In this document: in pieces, positions 8,305-17,291 of the stretch
How positions within the stretch are numbered: position 1 is the stretch's first letter
Layout: each line of letters begins with the position of its first letter
DNA from: Alkalihalobacillus sp. FSL W8-0930
GTDB taxonomy: Bacteria; Bacillota; Bacilli; Bacillales; Bacillaceae_D
DNA: 64,000 bases
Assembly (NCBI GenBank): GCA_037965595.1
Contig: CP150183.1
Span: 2,480,001 to 2,544,000 of the forward strand
Direction: 5' to 3'
The notes under the pieces: generated by a model
What the model was told of the DNA's origin: nothing
The model's database searches: none
The model's input: the letters and a program-made list of their open reading frames with translations, nothing else
Translations under genes and position numbers: made by a program

Positions 8305-9519
8305 TTATCTCTGAATTTGATGGAAATTGGGAGTATTTTGACTTATTTTCGATAGATTTGTATCGAATTGATTGGCTTGATTTGGGGTTAAAGGAAGAGT
8401 AATGCCTCTTTTAAGGATAAATACCGTGTCCCCTTTCTCTTCATAAACACCAAATAATTTTAATAGACACATGTATTCTAGGATCATTTGTTTAAGCAAA
8501 TCTGAGTCGCTATTAAATGGGTGTGTACGAAAGGTAAGGATTCGGTTGTACATAAAGGGGGTAAGATTATTTTTTATTTTAGATAGTGAAATGCTTTGGT
8601 TTACAGTGAGAGGCAAGATACTTGAAACAAGTATAATCGTTTGCCAAATGTGAGGAGATGTTTCGATGAAATGTTGAACAGGAAGAAACCAACCAGCTTC
8701 AGCAGGAAATTGACTTGGGCTTATGTTGTGATGGTATAGCCACTTTTGATACATTCGACGTTCTTTTGACTGATAAGGATGTACAGGAGGGTAACGCCAG
8801 GCTTTTTTTAACCGAAGCCAAGACTTTGGATTAAGTGTTGGAATGATAGAGGGATGAAGAATGGTGTCCAATGAGAAAGAGGCATTTTTTTTGCAGCTTA
8901 GCTGCGCCAAGGCTCGGGTGGTTGAGAATGATCGAATTTGTTTTAATAAAATCCACTGTGAGGATTCAGGACAGTAGTAATTGATGTTCATCTGTTCCAT
9001 GCGATCTTTTCTAGCCGTCAGCCATTCAAATCCTAAGATCTGAAACACATCTCCTTGCTTACGCCGAAGCCTATTACCACCAATGATCCAAATTGGCGTA
9101 ATACCTATTTGCTGATACCCTTGTGTACGTTCAAGGAAGCGTTCCTCTGATAAGGAAGAACATTGATATTCAATCGCAATCAATTGATTACCTACTTTAC
9201 AAAGTAAATCGGGACGTTGTTGGATAAGCGGTAAATATACTTCTAATGAAACGGGGATTTTTTGTTTCACTAACCAGTTGTATAATTGTAGCTTGCCGCT
9301 TAAGTGATATGGAGATTCTGGTTCAAGCGAGAGTCTACACGTGGTATGTTTGTAGTGAGCGAAATGCCATTGGCGTTTCGTGCCAAGCTTTAACGTAACC
9401 CTGGCATCGCATGCGGGACACGCAAAATGTTTCTTAGATCTTAAATCTTTAAGTTCCTTTTCAAACCATTTGTCGGCCATTGAAATTTTTGTCCCATCTT
9501 CAAGGACAGCAGTTAGCAT
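8305..9519 (-). CDS. coiA: Competence protein CoiA
   Basis: A 404-residue CoiA-family protein, which acts in recombination of incoming DNA during transformation. The N-terminal zinc-finger-like region has Cys34 and Cys37 in FACPACDARV, followed by HFAHYKH and a further Cys. The predicted nuclease core shows RPDLLCK followed by AIEYQCS (D...ExQ of restriction-endonuclease-like folds). The C-terminal half is variable and basic. The ATG follows GGAGGTG. With comZ and mecA also in the window, several competence functions are present, though competence itself is not shown. Confidence 0.9.
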   Translation of the reverse strand: MLTAVLEDGTKISMADKWFEKELKDLRSKKHFACPACDARVTLKLGTKRQWHFAHYKHTTCRLSLEPESPYHLSGKLQLYNWLVKQKIPVSLEVYLPLIQQRPDLLCKVGNQLIAIEYQCSSLSEERFLERTQGYQQIGITPIWIIGGNRLRRKQGDVFQILGFEWLTARKDRMEQMNINYYCPESSQWILLKQIRSFSTTRALAQLSCKKNASFSLDTILHPSIIPTLNPKSWLRLKKAWRYPPVHPYQSKERRMYQKWLYHHNISPSQFPAEAGWFLPVQHFIETSPHIWQTIILVSSILPLTVNQSISLSKIKNNLTPFMYNRILTFRTHPFNSDSDLLKQMILEYMCLLKLFGVYEEKGDTVFILKRGITLPLTPNQANQFDTNLSKISQNTPNFHQIQR

Positions 9520-9586
9520 AGAAACACCTCCATGCTACGTTATGTTCGACAAAAAGTTCAGCAATCCTTTTAAATAATACAAAAAA

Positions 9587-9846
9587 ACTGGGAGATAACA
9601 CGAATGTCGTGAGCTAAACATGAATATAGCAACTAATCCGCTACAAGAGAATTCCTCGCACCCGTCGGGAACGGCCTCAGCCCCTTGCGCGGAAAAACGC
9701 CGCTACATTGTCTTCACTGCGTTCTGTTCCGTAGGAGTCTCGGGTTCTCCCTCCGCTCGTTATAATAAAAAGCAGAAACGGCGAATGATTCTGCAATTGA
9801 ATCATTCGCCGTTTGTGTATTGATTTTTGGTTATGTCTCAAGCTCG
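9587..9846 (-). repeat. Dispersed MITE-like repeat, copy A (long form, reverse)
   Basis: One of six related elements. It reads on the minus strand from a GAGACATAAC end (near 9846) to a GTTATCTCCC end (near 9587). The first module is a strong hairpin (9776-9814, arms containing GGCGAATGATTC) lying 39 bp after the mecA stop, where it can end mecA transcription. The second module (9610-9755) is the conserved GAGACTCCTACGG...GCGAGGAATTCTC block. It fills most of the coiA-mecA gap (9520-9852); nothing else is seen there. Confidence 0.85.
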
Positions 9847-9852
9847 ATTTAT

Positions 9853-10509
9853 TTAGGCTCTTGGGGAAAACTGCTGTCGTAGTGTCTCAAGTGCGGACTC
9901 ATCAATAATTGACTTTCCATACTCTCCTACACGATGAACGGTGATGTCTGATTCAAATCCATATTCCAGGATGTGGCTTAGCATATTATCTTGTTCATCT
10001 TCAGTATATTGTTCATCATCAAATACGATGTGTAAATAATAATGACCCTCAAAATGGAATAATCTATTATCCAGATCCGCCTCTAAAAAGCTATGGCTCA
10101 AATCAATTAAGTCTTCAAAGTCTTTAAACCCAATCATAAGCTCTAATGGCTCGTGAATCGATTCATCCTGATCAAGAAGCTCAGCTCCATTATCTGTTTC
10201 ACTGTCTCCATTAGCAAGAGCATGTTTGTCCTGCCAATCAGGTACGTCAAGCTTCATGCTGCCGTCCGTTACTTGTCCTCTTGTTACTAAGATTTCAAGA
10301 CCACGGTCCATTGCATGAACCTGGATCCATAATGGGCCATCTAATTCAAAATCATCACGATTATTCGCTTCATTCATCATTTCAAAGAAGAGCTCTTCTC
10401 CACGCTCACGATTGTACCAAATTTCGTCTCGTTCAAAACCTCTTGACTCTATATCTTTATACGTAATAAAAAATTTAATGGTTGTGTCATTCACGCGTTC
10501 GATATCCAT
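9853..10509 (-). CDS. mecA: Adaptor protein MecA
   Basis: A 218-residue adaptor that brings substrates such as ComK to the ClpC-ClpP protease. The N-terminal substrate-binding domain opens with MDIERVNDTTIKFFITYKDI and contains EIWYNRERGEELF, a family hallmark. A low-complexity acidic linker (about 100-130) leads to the C-terminal ClpC-binding domain. Start at ATG 10509 is chosen for GGAGGAGAG nine bases upstream and for the 218-residue length typical of MecA; upstream in-frame codons lack a ribosome site. Repeat copy A begins just past its stop. Confidence 0.94.
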   Translation of the reverse strand: MDIERVNDTTIKFFITYKDIESRGFERDEIWYNRERGEELFFEMMNEANNRDDFELDGPLWIQVHAMDRGLEILVTRGQVTDGSMKLDVPDWQDKHALANGDSETDNGAELLDQDESIHEPLELMIGFKDFEDLIDLSHSFLEADLDNRLFHFEGHYYLHIVFDDEQYTEDEQDNMLSHILEYGFESDITVHRVGEYGKSIIDESALETLRQQFSPRA

Positions 10510-10763
10510 AATCGCTCTCCTCCGATCATTTACTCTAAGCAAGATCTCTGCTTGAATGGTATAGTTACACTTTACCCTTTGTATAGAACGGTTAACCTCG
10601 TAATAAAAGGGATCGTAACTTTCTTCTATTTTATGATAGTTCAAAGTAAAAAGGAATGATAAAATCAGATTTTTCTAAATTCCTTTTTATGATATGAACC
10701 CTTTTGTAATTCCTTATTTTCCTTTATTGAATACTTACTGTCAAGTATCCGTGCTTATAAATA

Positions 10764-10797
10764 AAACCTTCTACACATGACTGTAGAAGGTTTATTG
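10764..10797 (-). terminator. Terminator of spx
   Basis: A 12-bp perfect stem (10764-10775 with 10782-10793), loop of 6, just after the spx stop. Confidence 0.85.
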
Positions 10798-11256
<459 letters not shown>

Positions 11257-11457
11257 CTACTTATTATACAGAAAGTACGGTTGAAAGTACATAGTAGTTA
11301 CAAAAAAGTTATACAAAACCTCTACATTAAAAGTCGATCGTTTAATATGTAACTAGTGATGTACATTCCCCGTAATACTTTAGCTTAAACATAGTATACT
11401 AAAAATCTTTTTAAACAAAAATGTTTCATAACTCTTTTACAAGTTGTTACTCAATTC

Positions 11458-11483
11458 AAAAAAAGTCCACCATAATGGCAGAC
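11458..11483 (-). terminator. Terminator after the 46-residue basic gene
   Basis: On the minus strand GTCTGCCA-TTA-TGGTGGAC is followed by T6; the hairpin is at 11465-11483. Confidence 0.75.
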
Positions 11484-11485
11484 AT

Positions 11486-11626
11486 TTAAGCAATAATTTT
11501 ACGATATGATTGAGGAGTTGTTTGTTTTAACGGTGACCTTTTCCAATTATCTACATTCTTCTTTAAAAGGTCTTTTAACATTTCCCGCTTTTTCTTTTGA
11601 TGCTTTGCTTTTTCTTTATTCTTCAA
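11486..11626 (-). CDS. Small basic protein, 46 residues, downstream of yjbC
   Basis: A short gene starting at TTG with AAGGTGG eight bases upstream, 29 bp after the yjbC stop, and followed directly by a terminator. The product begins LKNKEKAKHQKKKREMLKDL (Met at the start in vivo) and is strongly Lys/Arg-rich, ending in QSYRKIIA. No known family is recognised. The codon pattern, ribosome site and terminator support a real gene in the yjbC operon. A nucleic-acid-binding role is possible from charge alone, and nothing stronger can be said. Confidence 0.6.
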   Translation of the reverse strand: MKNKEKAKHQKKKREMLKDLLKKNVDNWKRSPLKQTTPQSYRKIIA

Positions 11627-11655
11627 TTGGCACACCACCTTTTGCCGAGTTGCCT

Positions 11656-12216
11656 TTAATCTACTGCTTTTTCATCCTTATTGTACGTAACAGCCTGATC
11701 CACTGCATCGTAAGATTCTCCGTACAGATCTTGGTCTTTATACGTATGGATGTTTTCGTACGTGTGTTTCATTTTCTCATAAATACTATGCTCTGTTTCA
11801 TCTGTGGGTGACCAGTACAAGATCTCAAGCTCATTCACTGTGTTCGTTGCTAATGACTTCTTACGGTACCCTACAGACTGGGCATGAGTAAACCCTTCCC
11901 TAGAATAAAATCGATTCCTTTTCACAGTATCTGTATCTTCATAATCAACCGGTTCAACTTCTAAAATAATGGGTTTATTCTTACGCTTAAGCTTATCGAG
12001 TAATTGCTTTCCTAACCCTTGACCACGTGCATCCTTAGATACGAACAAGTAATCAACAAAAACAAAGTCATCTGTTTCTACATACATAATAACATGGTTT
12101 TCGCTTTCATCTTTATGGTAAATATCTGCTTTTTCTTTTAACAGCAGTTCCATATGTTCTTTTGACTTCATCTCTTCAACCGGAAAATACTTACTAAGTT
12201 TTTCATACCAGCTCAT
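11656..12216 (-). CDS. yjbC: GNAT-family acetyltransferase YjbC
   Basis: A 186-residue acetyltransferase-fold protein; the acetyl-CoA loop is RGQGLGKQLL (about residue 80). The N-terminus MSWYEKLSKYFPVEEMKSKE and the RSLATN..NELEILYWSP region match YjbC of B. subtilis as I recall it. Start at ATG 12216 is preferred over the longer frame from 12318 because it gives the family N-terminus and has AAGGA upstream. In B. subtilis yjbC and spx are cotranscribed in part; here a small gene and a terminator lie between them. The substrate is unknown. Confidence 0.85.
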   Translation of the reverse strand: MSWYEKLSKYFPVEEMKSKEHMELLLKEKADIYHKDESENHVIMYVETDDFVFVDYLFVSKDARGQGLGKQLLDKLKRKNKPIILEVEPVDYEDTDTVKRNRFYSREGFTHAQSVGYRKKSLATNTVNELEILYWSPTDETEHSIYEKMKHTYENIHTYKDQDLYGESYDAVDQAVTYNKDEKAVD

Positions 12217-12321
12217 TGTAGACTCATTCCTTCCTTTATTCTTCATTACTTTTAACGTATGGGCATTACTATATTCCTTTTTTTCAAAAAGAGTAAACGC
12301 TATCTTTTTTATAATCACAAA

Positions 12322-12475
12322 AGAGGCTAGGATATAACATTAAAATAAATATAAACCACCGACATGGAAGATAGGCACTACTCTTATAATAAAAACAAAA
12401 ATGGCGAATGATTCAGTCGATGAATCATTCGCCCTTTTTCAATTAATCTTTAGTTATGTTTCGGTCTCTCGCTTT
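12322..12475 (-). repeat. Dispersed MITE-like repeat, copy B (short form)
   Basis: A degenerate short copy. Its left end reads AGAGGCTAGGATATAAC and its right end the inverted TAGTTATGTTTCGG. The hairpin GGCGAATGATTCA / TGAATCATTCGCC (12403-12433) is well kept; the long-form middle module is absent. It lies between yjbC and the next gene upstream, 24 bp after that gene's stop, where it can act as terminator. Confidence 0.75.
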
Positions 12476-12498
12476 ATTGTTCACTTGATTCAAGCTTC

Positions 12499-13701
12499 TT
12501 AAGGAGAATAATTTACGCCTTGTGAATAGGTGTTCCCAGCATTCCATAGAAGAAATTCAGTAATTCCTTCTTCTTTTAGACCTCGAATTTGATCTTCAAC
12601 CTGCTCTTTACCATATGTTTGCCATTCTCCAGATGGTAAGTAGCTTGCCGTAAAGTCTTGAAGCCACGGTCTAGAGACTGGTCCGTCTTCAAGCTCGGAA
12701 AGAAGCTCATTTTCAACTTTAGCGTACTCTTTTGACATTTCATATGGGTAAAGGTCTGGCTTATCAATTCCAAAGTATGAGGTCCAATGACTCGGATAAA
12801 TCATAGAAGAAATAACGTCAACGTTATCAGAAATGCCCAAGAAGCTTTGTCCGATTCCAGGTGCATACTCTACAGTCGCTGCATATCCAAAAATATCAAC
12901 CGATACATCCACATCATATGCGCTTAACTCTTCTTTTGCATATGCAACAAAGTCATTGACCGCGTTAACACGGCGGTGAATGTTATCTCCATCTCCACCT
13001 TCGTATTTACCAGTTGAATATTCAAGATCCTCATCGCGTTTCTCAAATCCCTCTGGGAAGCGAACATAGTCAAACTGAATTTCTTGGAAACCCATTTTTG
13101 CAGCCTCTTCAGCAATATCAACGTTATATTCCCAGACTTCTTCAAGGAATGGATTAACAAAAGCTTCACCACGCCCGTTCTTCCAAACCTTTCCGTTTTC
13201 TTTAAACGACCATTCCGGTTTCTCTTCTGCCAAAACGGAATCCTTAAACACAACAACACGTGCAATTGGATATATGTTATTTTCTTCTAATACGTCAAAC
13301 ATTTTTTCAGGATCACTTATGTAATTATGTGCGATATCATAGAAGGGAGAATCTTCGTCCGGACGGTATGTAAGATGTCCATTATCTTCTTTAATGTCAA
13401 TAACCATAGAATTTAATTCTGTATCATTTACCATGTCTACAAGCGTATTGAATCGTTCCCCACCAGCTGAATTACCCGTAACATAAATTCCTTTTACTCC
13501 ATCCTCTGGATAACTAAATTGCCTATTTGATGAGTGTACAAAGCGTGCCAATCGATCAGGCAAATTGTAGCTTTTCAGTTCAGTTACCTTTTGAGCAAGT
13601 TCTTTTGCTCCATTCCCTGACTCGTCTTCAGCATGCGCCGTGTGGCTTATTCCCACAACAGCAAGTCCCATTGCAAAAACGGATACTGCTTGCTTCCACA
13701 T
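12499..13701 (-). CDS. Secreted putative glycoside hydrolase (DUF4015 type)
   Basis: A 400-residue exported protein. Residues 1-24 form a signal peptide ending near HTAHA. The rest resembles the DUF4015/GH-like TIM-barrel family: GVKGIYVTGNSAGG, then MVIDIKEDNG, FDYVRFPEG and VSVDIFGY (residues typical of barrel active sites), and a C-terminal LLWNAGNTYSQGVNY. The family is associated with cell-wall or polysaccharide hydrolysis, but no activity is established to my knowledge. ATG 13701 is chosen because it opens the signal peptide; it has only a weak ribosome site. A frame from 13746 overlaps the preceding gene. It probably forms a two-gene operon with the HTH gene 25 bp upstream. Confidence 0.8.
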   Translation of the reverse strand: MWKQAVSVFAMGLAVVGISHTAHAEDESGNGAKELAQKVTELKSYNLPDRLARFVHSSNRQFSYPEDGVKGIYVTGNSAGGERFNTLVDMVNDTELNSMVIDIKEDNGHLTYRPDEDSPFYDIAHNYISDPEKMFDVLEENNIYPIARVVVFKDSVLAEEKPEWSFKENGKVWKNGRGEAFVNPFLEEVWEYNVDIAEEAAKMGFQEIQFDYVRFPEGFEKRDEDLEYSTGKYEGGDGDNIHRRVNAVNDFVAYAKEELSAYDVDVSVDIFGYAATVEYAPGIGQSFLGISDNVDVISSMIYPSHWTSYFGIDKPDLYPYEMSKEYAKVENELLSELEDGPVSRPWLQDFTASYLPSGEWQTYGKEQVEDQIRGLKEEGITEFLLWNAGNTYSQGVNYSP

Positions 13702-13726
13702 CTTGCCACAACCCTTCGTTTCTAGA

Positions 13727-13957
13727 TTAATCCTCATCCTTTGCATCCCAATCCTCTGGGATCGGTTCGTTCATTTCTTGTTCCATTGCCTTTCTTTTCA
13801 AATCAATCTGTTCTTTGTACCACTCAAACTGTTTCTTGCTTACTACATATTCTTCCCCATTATGTAATGCTTTGATGTTTCCTGCTGCAACCTGTCCTTT
13901 GATGTATGCAAGCGGAAGATCTAAGTATTCGGCCAATTCCGATAATGATATGTACAT
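13727..13957 (-). CDS. Small helix-turn-helix (excisionase-like) protein
   Basis: A 76-residue protein starting MYISLSELAEYLDLPLAYIK, which reads as a MerR/excisionase-like helix-turn-helix (LSELAEYLDLPLAYIKGQVAAG), followed by KALHNGEEYVVSKKQFEWY and an acidic tail ending WDAKDED. The ATG follows GGAGGTTGAGG. It may regulate the downstream exported glycosidase-like gene or itself; this is inferred from adjacency. A longer frame to 14194 crosses the hemolysin III terminator and was rejected. Confidence 0.7.
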   Translation of the reverse strand: MYISLSELAEYLDLPLAYIKGQVAAGNIKALHNGEEYVVSKKQFEWYKEQIDLKRKAMEQEMNEPIPEDWDAKDED

Positions 13958-14087
13958 ACGTAACCTCAACCTCCACGGAGAGTATATCGTTTTTAGACAT
14001 TCTTCGACTACACATACCGGAAAAATCGATAATTTTACGTATTTAATCTCTACAATACCCGTTTTTGAAAAAAACATGCCAAAATTT

Positions 14088-14119
14088 GAAAAAGAGCCTG
14101 ATTTTTTAATCAGACTCTT
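14088..14119 (-). terminator. Terminator of the hemolysin III gene
   Basis: A 12-bp stem (14092-14103 with 14108-14119) begins at the stop codon and is followed on the minus strand by T5. Confidence 0.85.
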
Positions 14120-14766
14120 CACTGGATAGGTAAAATGTACATAATCACTAAAAAGAAGTGAAGCACCGTCCCACCTAGCACAAATAAATGCCAAACTGCA
14201 TGATGAAATTTAAATCCTCTCCATATATAGAAGATGGTTCCTAAGCTGTACAAAATACCTCCACCAACTAAGAATAGGGTTCCTTGAATTGGTAGTGTTA
14301 AAACGATTGGTTTGATAGCAAACAGCGCCATCCATCCCATAAGTAGATAGAAGATTGTTGAAATCACTAAGAATTTTTTTACGAAGAAAATCTTGAATAC
14401 AATACCAAGCGTCGCAATACCCCAAACGATTCCAAACAACGTCCACCCTAAGGCTCCTTGAACAACGATAAACAAAATAGGTGTATAGGTACCTGCGATA
14501 AAAAGATAGATCGCTGAATGATCAAGAATCTCAAAGAGGTCCTTGGCTTTACCGGGCGGAAAACTGTGCACAAGAGTTGAGGATGCATATAATAGGAGCA
14601 TTGAAGTTCCATAGATGGAGAAGCTAACAATGTGCCACGCGTTCCCATACAAACTCGCAAAAACAATTAATAACGTCAAGCAAGCAATACTAATCACTGC
14701 ACCAATCCCATGAGTAATCGCATTAGCGAGTTCTTCGTCTTTTGAAAAAACATGTGTAGTTGCCAA
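14119..14766 (-). CDS. yplQ: Hemolysin III / PAQR family membrane protein
   Basis: A 215-residue, seven-helix integral membrane protein of the hemolysin III branch of PAQR, homologous to YplQ/TrhA. Conserved family residues are seen: EELANAITHG near the N-terminus, SSTLVHSF after helix 2, DHSAIYLFIAGTYTP, and the C-terminal HHAVWHLFVLGGTVLHF, which supplies the metal-site histidines. TTG start with an excellent AAAGGAGG eight bases upstream. Known relatives affect membrane homeostasis; the name hemolysin is historical. It has its own terminator and appears monocistronic. Confidence 0.9.
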   Translation of the reverse strand: MATTHVFSKDEELANAITHGIGAVISIACLTLLIVFASLYGNAWHIVSFSIYGTSMLLLYASSTLVHSFPPGKAKDLFEILDHSAIYLFIAGTYTPILFIVVQGALGWTLFGIVWGIATLGIVFKIFFVKKFLVISTIFYLLMGWMALFAIKPIVLTLPIQGTLFLVGGGILYSLGTIFYIWRGFKFHHAVWHLFVLGGTVLHFFLVIMYILPIQ

Positions 14767-14826
14767 TCAGTCATCCTCCTTTATCGAATGTCGGGTACTT
14801 CATTATATGGAAAGGGTGAATTTTTG

Positions 14827-14856
14827 TTGCAACTAGGTTCATCCTGTTTATATAAT
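14827..14856 (+). promoter_or_regulatory. Sigma-A-like promoter of the HD hydrolase gene
   Basis: TTGCAA, 18 bp, TATAAT, 50 bp upstream of the ATG at 14907. Confidence 0.6.
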
Positions 14857-14906
14857 AGATAAACTAATCGTACCAGTTTAAAAGGAACTTTGAAAGGAGT
14901 GATTAC

Positions 14907-15443
14907 ATGAGAGATGTAACGCTTGTCCAAATCTTTGATCACCCCATCACACAAAAATACGTGAAACGATCAGGCATGGCCCACGCTATTGCTTGTGCCT
15001 ATCATGCGTTTAAGCTAGCTAAAGAGTACCATGTAAATCCTGATTTAGCAGTGAAAGCTGCGCTTTTACATGATATTGGTCATTATACTTGGTATCGTAA
15101 CGGCAAGTGGGACTATTCCCTATATAAAGAAAACGATATTCATGCGATAAAAGGCGCAGAGCGCGCACATAAATTACTCATTCGATTAGGTGAGCACCCT
15201 AAAGCCGCAAAAGAAATTTCTTTAGCTGTCCTGTTGCATACAGATTCGTACCTACCCAAAGGTGAGCTTCACCTTAAACCATTACAAAAGGTCGTGAACC
15301 TTGCAGATGAAGCGGACGAAGAGCCGAGTGGTGGTCATCATTATCGAATGATCGATGATGACAAAGCGAGAAAGATGCTCGCTAAACTTGATCAAATGGT
15401 CGAAGACGAATTAAAGCATGTGAAGAAAAAGGGCGAGGATTAA
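14907..15443 (+). CDS. HD-domain phosphohydrolase
   Basis: A 178-residue HD-superfamily protein, probably a metal-dependent phosphohydrolase of the cytoplasm. A first metal His is in RSGMAHAIACA (His26), the HD pair is His55-Asp56 in AALLHDIGHYTW, and a final Asp lies in VNLADEADE. The substrate (nucleotide or other phosphate ester) cannot be inferred. The ATG follows GAAAGGAGTG. Its stop overlaps that of the convergent thioredoxin-like gene by 4 bp, without a clear terminator between. Confidence 0.82.
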   Translation: MRDVTLVQIFDHPITQKYVKRSGMAHAIACAYHAFKLAKEYHVNPDLAVKAALLHDIGHYTWYRNGKWDYSLYKENDIHAIKGAERAHKLLIRLGEHPKAAKEISLAVLLHTDSYLPKGELHLKPLQKVVNLADEADEEPSGGHHYRMIDDDKARKMLAKLDQMVEDELKHVKKKGED

Positions 15444-15952
15444 TCGCCTTTTTTGTTTGCCTTAATGTACGCAGAAGCAATGTCAGGAGGAAGCATTCCA
15501 TTGATTCGTTGAACTTCTTTTCCTCCCTCGTCTAAAAAGATCGTAGTCGGAATACCCACAATATGATATTCGTTCATCCACTCCCCAGTTTGATCAAGCC
15601 AAGGATCAAATGGTGCTTGATAATGATTTAAAAATGCTAGAAGCTCCTCTAGATCAGGGTCTACTTTTGTAAGATGGATTGGTACAAATCCAATTCCTTC
15701 CTGATCAAGTTTTTTGGAAAAATCAACGACGTCAGGCATCTCTTCTTGGCACGGTTGACACCACGTAGCAAAGAAATGAACAACCACTTTTCGACCTTTA
15801 TATTCTTCTAATGTTTTGGCTTGTCCCGATAAACTTTTTGTTTCAATTTGATTTAAAGGCTTTTCAGCAGCCACAGCTTGGTGAGCAGACATTGGATAGA
15901 CCGTTAGAAGGAGAAATAGTGTAAGCAGGTAAAGTAATGTTCTTTGGTTCAT
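15440..15952 (-). CDS. Membrane-anchored thioredoxin-like (TlpA/ResA-type) protein
   Basis: A 170-residue exported thioredoxin-fold protein. Residues 1-29 are a hydrophobic signal or anchor. The active site is Cys65-Gln-Pro-Cys68 in FFATWCQPCQEEMP, and the cis-proline loop reads GIPTTIFLDE. Such proteins reduce or form disulfides outside the membrane, for example in cytochrome c maturation (ResA) or sporulation (StoA). Which of these applies is not decidable. The ATG follows AGGAGGAG. It is convergent with the HD gene and divergent from the small membrane gene at 16019. Confidence 0.83.
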   Translation of the reverse strand: MNQRTLLYLLTLFLLLTVYPMSAHQAVAAEKPLNQIETKSLSGQAKTLEEYKGRKVVVHFFATWCQPCQEEMPDVVDFSKKLDQEGIGFVPIHLTKVDPDLEELLAFLNHYQAPFDPWLDQTGEWMNEYHIVGIPTTIFLDEGGKEVQRINGMLPPDIASAYIKANKKGD

Positions 15953-15964
15953 ATAGCTCCTCCT

Positions 15965-15992
15965 TTTTACTGATACAAACCCTTGTTATAAT
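15965..15992 (+). promoter_or_regulatory. Probable promoter of the 61-residue membrane gene
   Basis: TTTTAC, 16 bp, TATAAT, ending 26 bp before the ATG at 16019. Confidence 0.5.
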
Positions 15993-16018
15993 AGAAAACG
16001 AAAGGGAGTTGATTACGC

Positions 16019-16204
16019 ATGACTAAAATTCAAATCAGTCAAGTTATTGCCATTCTTATCCTCATTGCTTTTATGTTTTATACCTATCAAACAGAGGAGC
16101 GAATGCTTTATTTATTTATCCCCATCGCTCTTATAAATATTCTGCTATGGGTTCTGCGTCAACGTGAGCGCAAAGTGGCTCGTGACCGTGCGTCTCAAGG
16201 ATAA
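16019..16204 (+). CDS. Small membrane protein, 61 residues
   Basis: A short protein with two hydrophobic stretches (about residues 6-22 and 29-46) and a strongly basic tail RQRERKVARDRA, so probably a two-helix inner-membrane protein with the tail in the cytoplasm. AAAGGGAG precedes the ATG by about 9 bp, and a TATAAT promoter lies upstream. No family is recognised. Its last 74 bp overlap, on the opposite strand, the 3' end of the glycosyltransferase gene. Confidence 0.65.
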   Translation: MTKIQISQVIAILILIAFMFYTYQTEERMLYLFIPIALINILLWVLRQRERKVARDRASQG

Positions 16205-17291
16205 TTTGTTGAATGATATGATTTGTGGCGTTTGGCTTACCAAGAACGTTAGCTTGTTTAAGATATGCGCTTCTTTCTTTTTGATTGAATAATAACGTAT
16301 GGATCGCTTTATGAAGCTGAACTTTGTTTAAAGCCAATATCGCAGCCTTCTTCTCATGTAAAAGGAGTGCATTCTCCCATTCCTGTCCTGGTAAGGGCTG
16401 ATAGATGACAATAGGTGTTGTTTCAGTTATTGCATGTGCAAGTGTAAGGCCTCCCGCTTTTGTGACAAGTATGTCTGAGACACCTACATACGTTGAAAAC
16501 TCATTTGTAAACGGAATGACCTTTACGTTTTGGCTGTCCCCAACATGCTTCAACTTTAGAGAAACCCGTTGATTCATGCCTGTAAAACAAAGAATATGAA
16601 CCTGTGACATATGTTTAAATGCATGGATAATTTCTTCGTACCTTGCTATCCCTTCTCCCCCACCTGCAATCATAATAATCAGTTTTCCTTTTGGTAGACC
16701 TAACCGTTCTTTCACCATCTCTTTGTTTGCTAGGCGCCCCGTTGAGTATTCAATGGGAATGCCATATGAATGGTAGGAAGAAGGTACACCCATGTGTGAG
16801 GAAACTGGTTCTAATCCAGATAGAAAATATCCTGAGACCTGTGGATGGATTGCTAGACGGTGCAACTTAAAATCAGTGCTTATATGGTAAAGTGGAATCT
16901 TTTTGGTCGACCATTTCATCCAAGTTGCAAGTAATCTTGTGATTAGAACGTGAGTAGAAAGAATAAAAGGACGATGACACTCGAGAATCTTATGCCCAAC
17001 CGAATGGAAGAGGTTTCTAGCCAGACTCTCAAACAATCGATCCCCTTTCTTTGACTTGGACGTATAGCGATAACATATGTCCCACAGAACAGGTGTAGTA
17101 GATATCATGTTAAAGTAGCCTTTTCGTATCATTCTTTGTTGCCACACTGGAAGACTATCGAATAGATCCAATACTTCAGATTTATAATGAGTGAGGCGAT
17201 CGATTTCATTTGCGAGAACATTGGCTGTTTTGGTATGACCATAACCGATTGAGGCATGAAGTATTAAGGGCTGTGCCTTTATCTTGACCAA
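16131..17291 (-). CDS. UgtP-like glycolipid glycosyltransferase (GT28/MGDG synthase fold)
   Basis: A 386-residue GT-B enzyme of the monogalactosyldiacylglycerol synthase/UgtP group, which transfer sugar from a UDP-sugar to diacylglycerol at the membrane. N-terminal ILHASIGYGHTKTANVL matches the family SxGxGH motif. The UDP-binding half shows IIMIAGGGEGIARYEE, TKAGGLTLAHAI and PLPGQEWENA. A TTG at 17291 gives the full frame, but it directly abuts AAGGAGG; an ATA codon nine bases further is better spaced. Glucolipid synthesis is the likely role; it could instead make another glycolipid. The 3' end overlaps a convergent small gene. Confidence 0.8.
   Translation of the reverse strand: MVKIKAQPLILHASIGYGHTKTANVLANEIDRLTHYKSEVLDLFDSLPVWQQRMIRKGYFNMISTTPVLWDICYRYTSKSKKGDRLFESLARNLFHSVGHKILECHRPFILSTHVLITRLLATWMKWSTKKIPLYHISTDFKLHRLAIHPQVSGYFLSGLEPVSSHMGVPSSYHSYGIPIEYSTGRLANKEMVKERLGLPKGKLIIMIAGGGEGIARYEEIIHAFKHMSQVHILCFTGMNQRVSLKLKHVGDSQNVKVIPFTNEFSTYVGVSDILVTKAGGLTLAHAITETTPIVIYQPLPGQEWENALLLHEKKAAILALNKVQLHKAIHTLLFNQKERSAYLKQANVLGKPNATNHIIQQIILETHGHEPLCAHVDAEPIAEYL

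Noticed and set aside
9620-9823. Open frame inside repeat copy A (and similar frames in copies C, D)
   Set aside because: They lie wholly in the repeat, lack ribosome sites and are not shared in frame between copies.
11506-11811. Forward open frame of 101 codons overlapping yjbC
   Set aside because: Antisense to yjbC and to the small basic gene, and without a ribosome site.
13958-14194. Longer N-terminus for the helix-turn-helix gene
   Set aside because: It would run through the hemolysin III terminator; ATG 13957 has a strong GGAGG.
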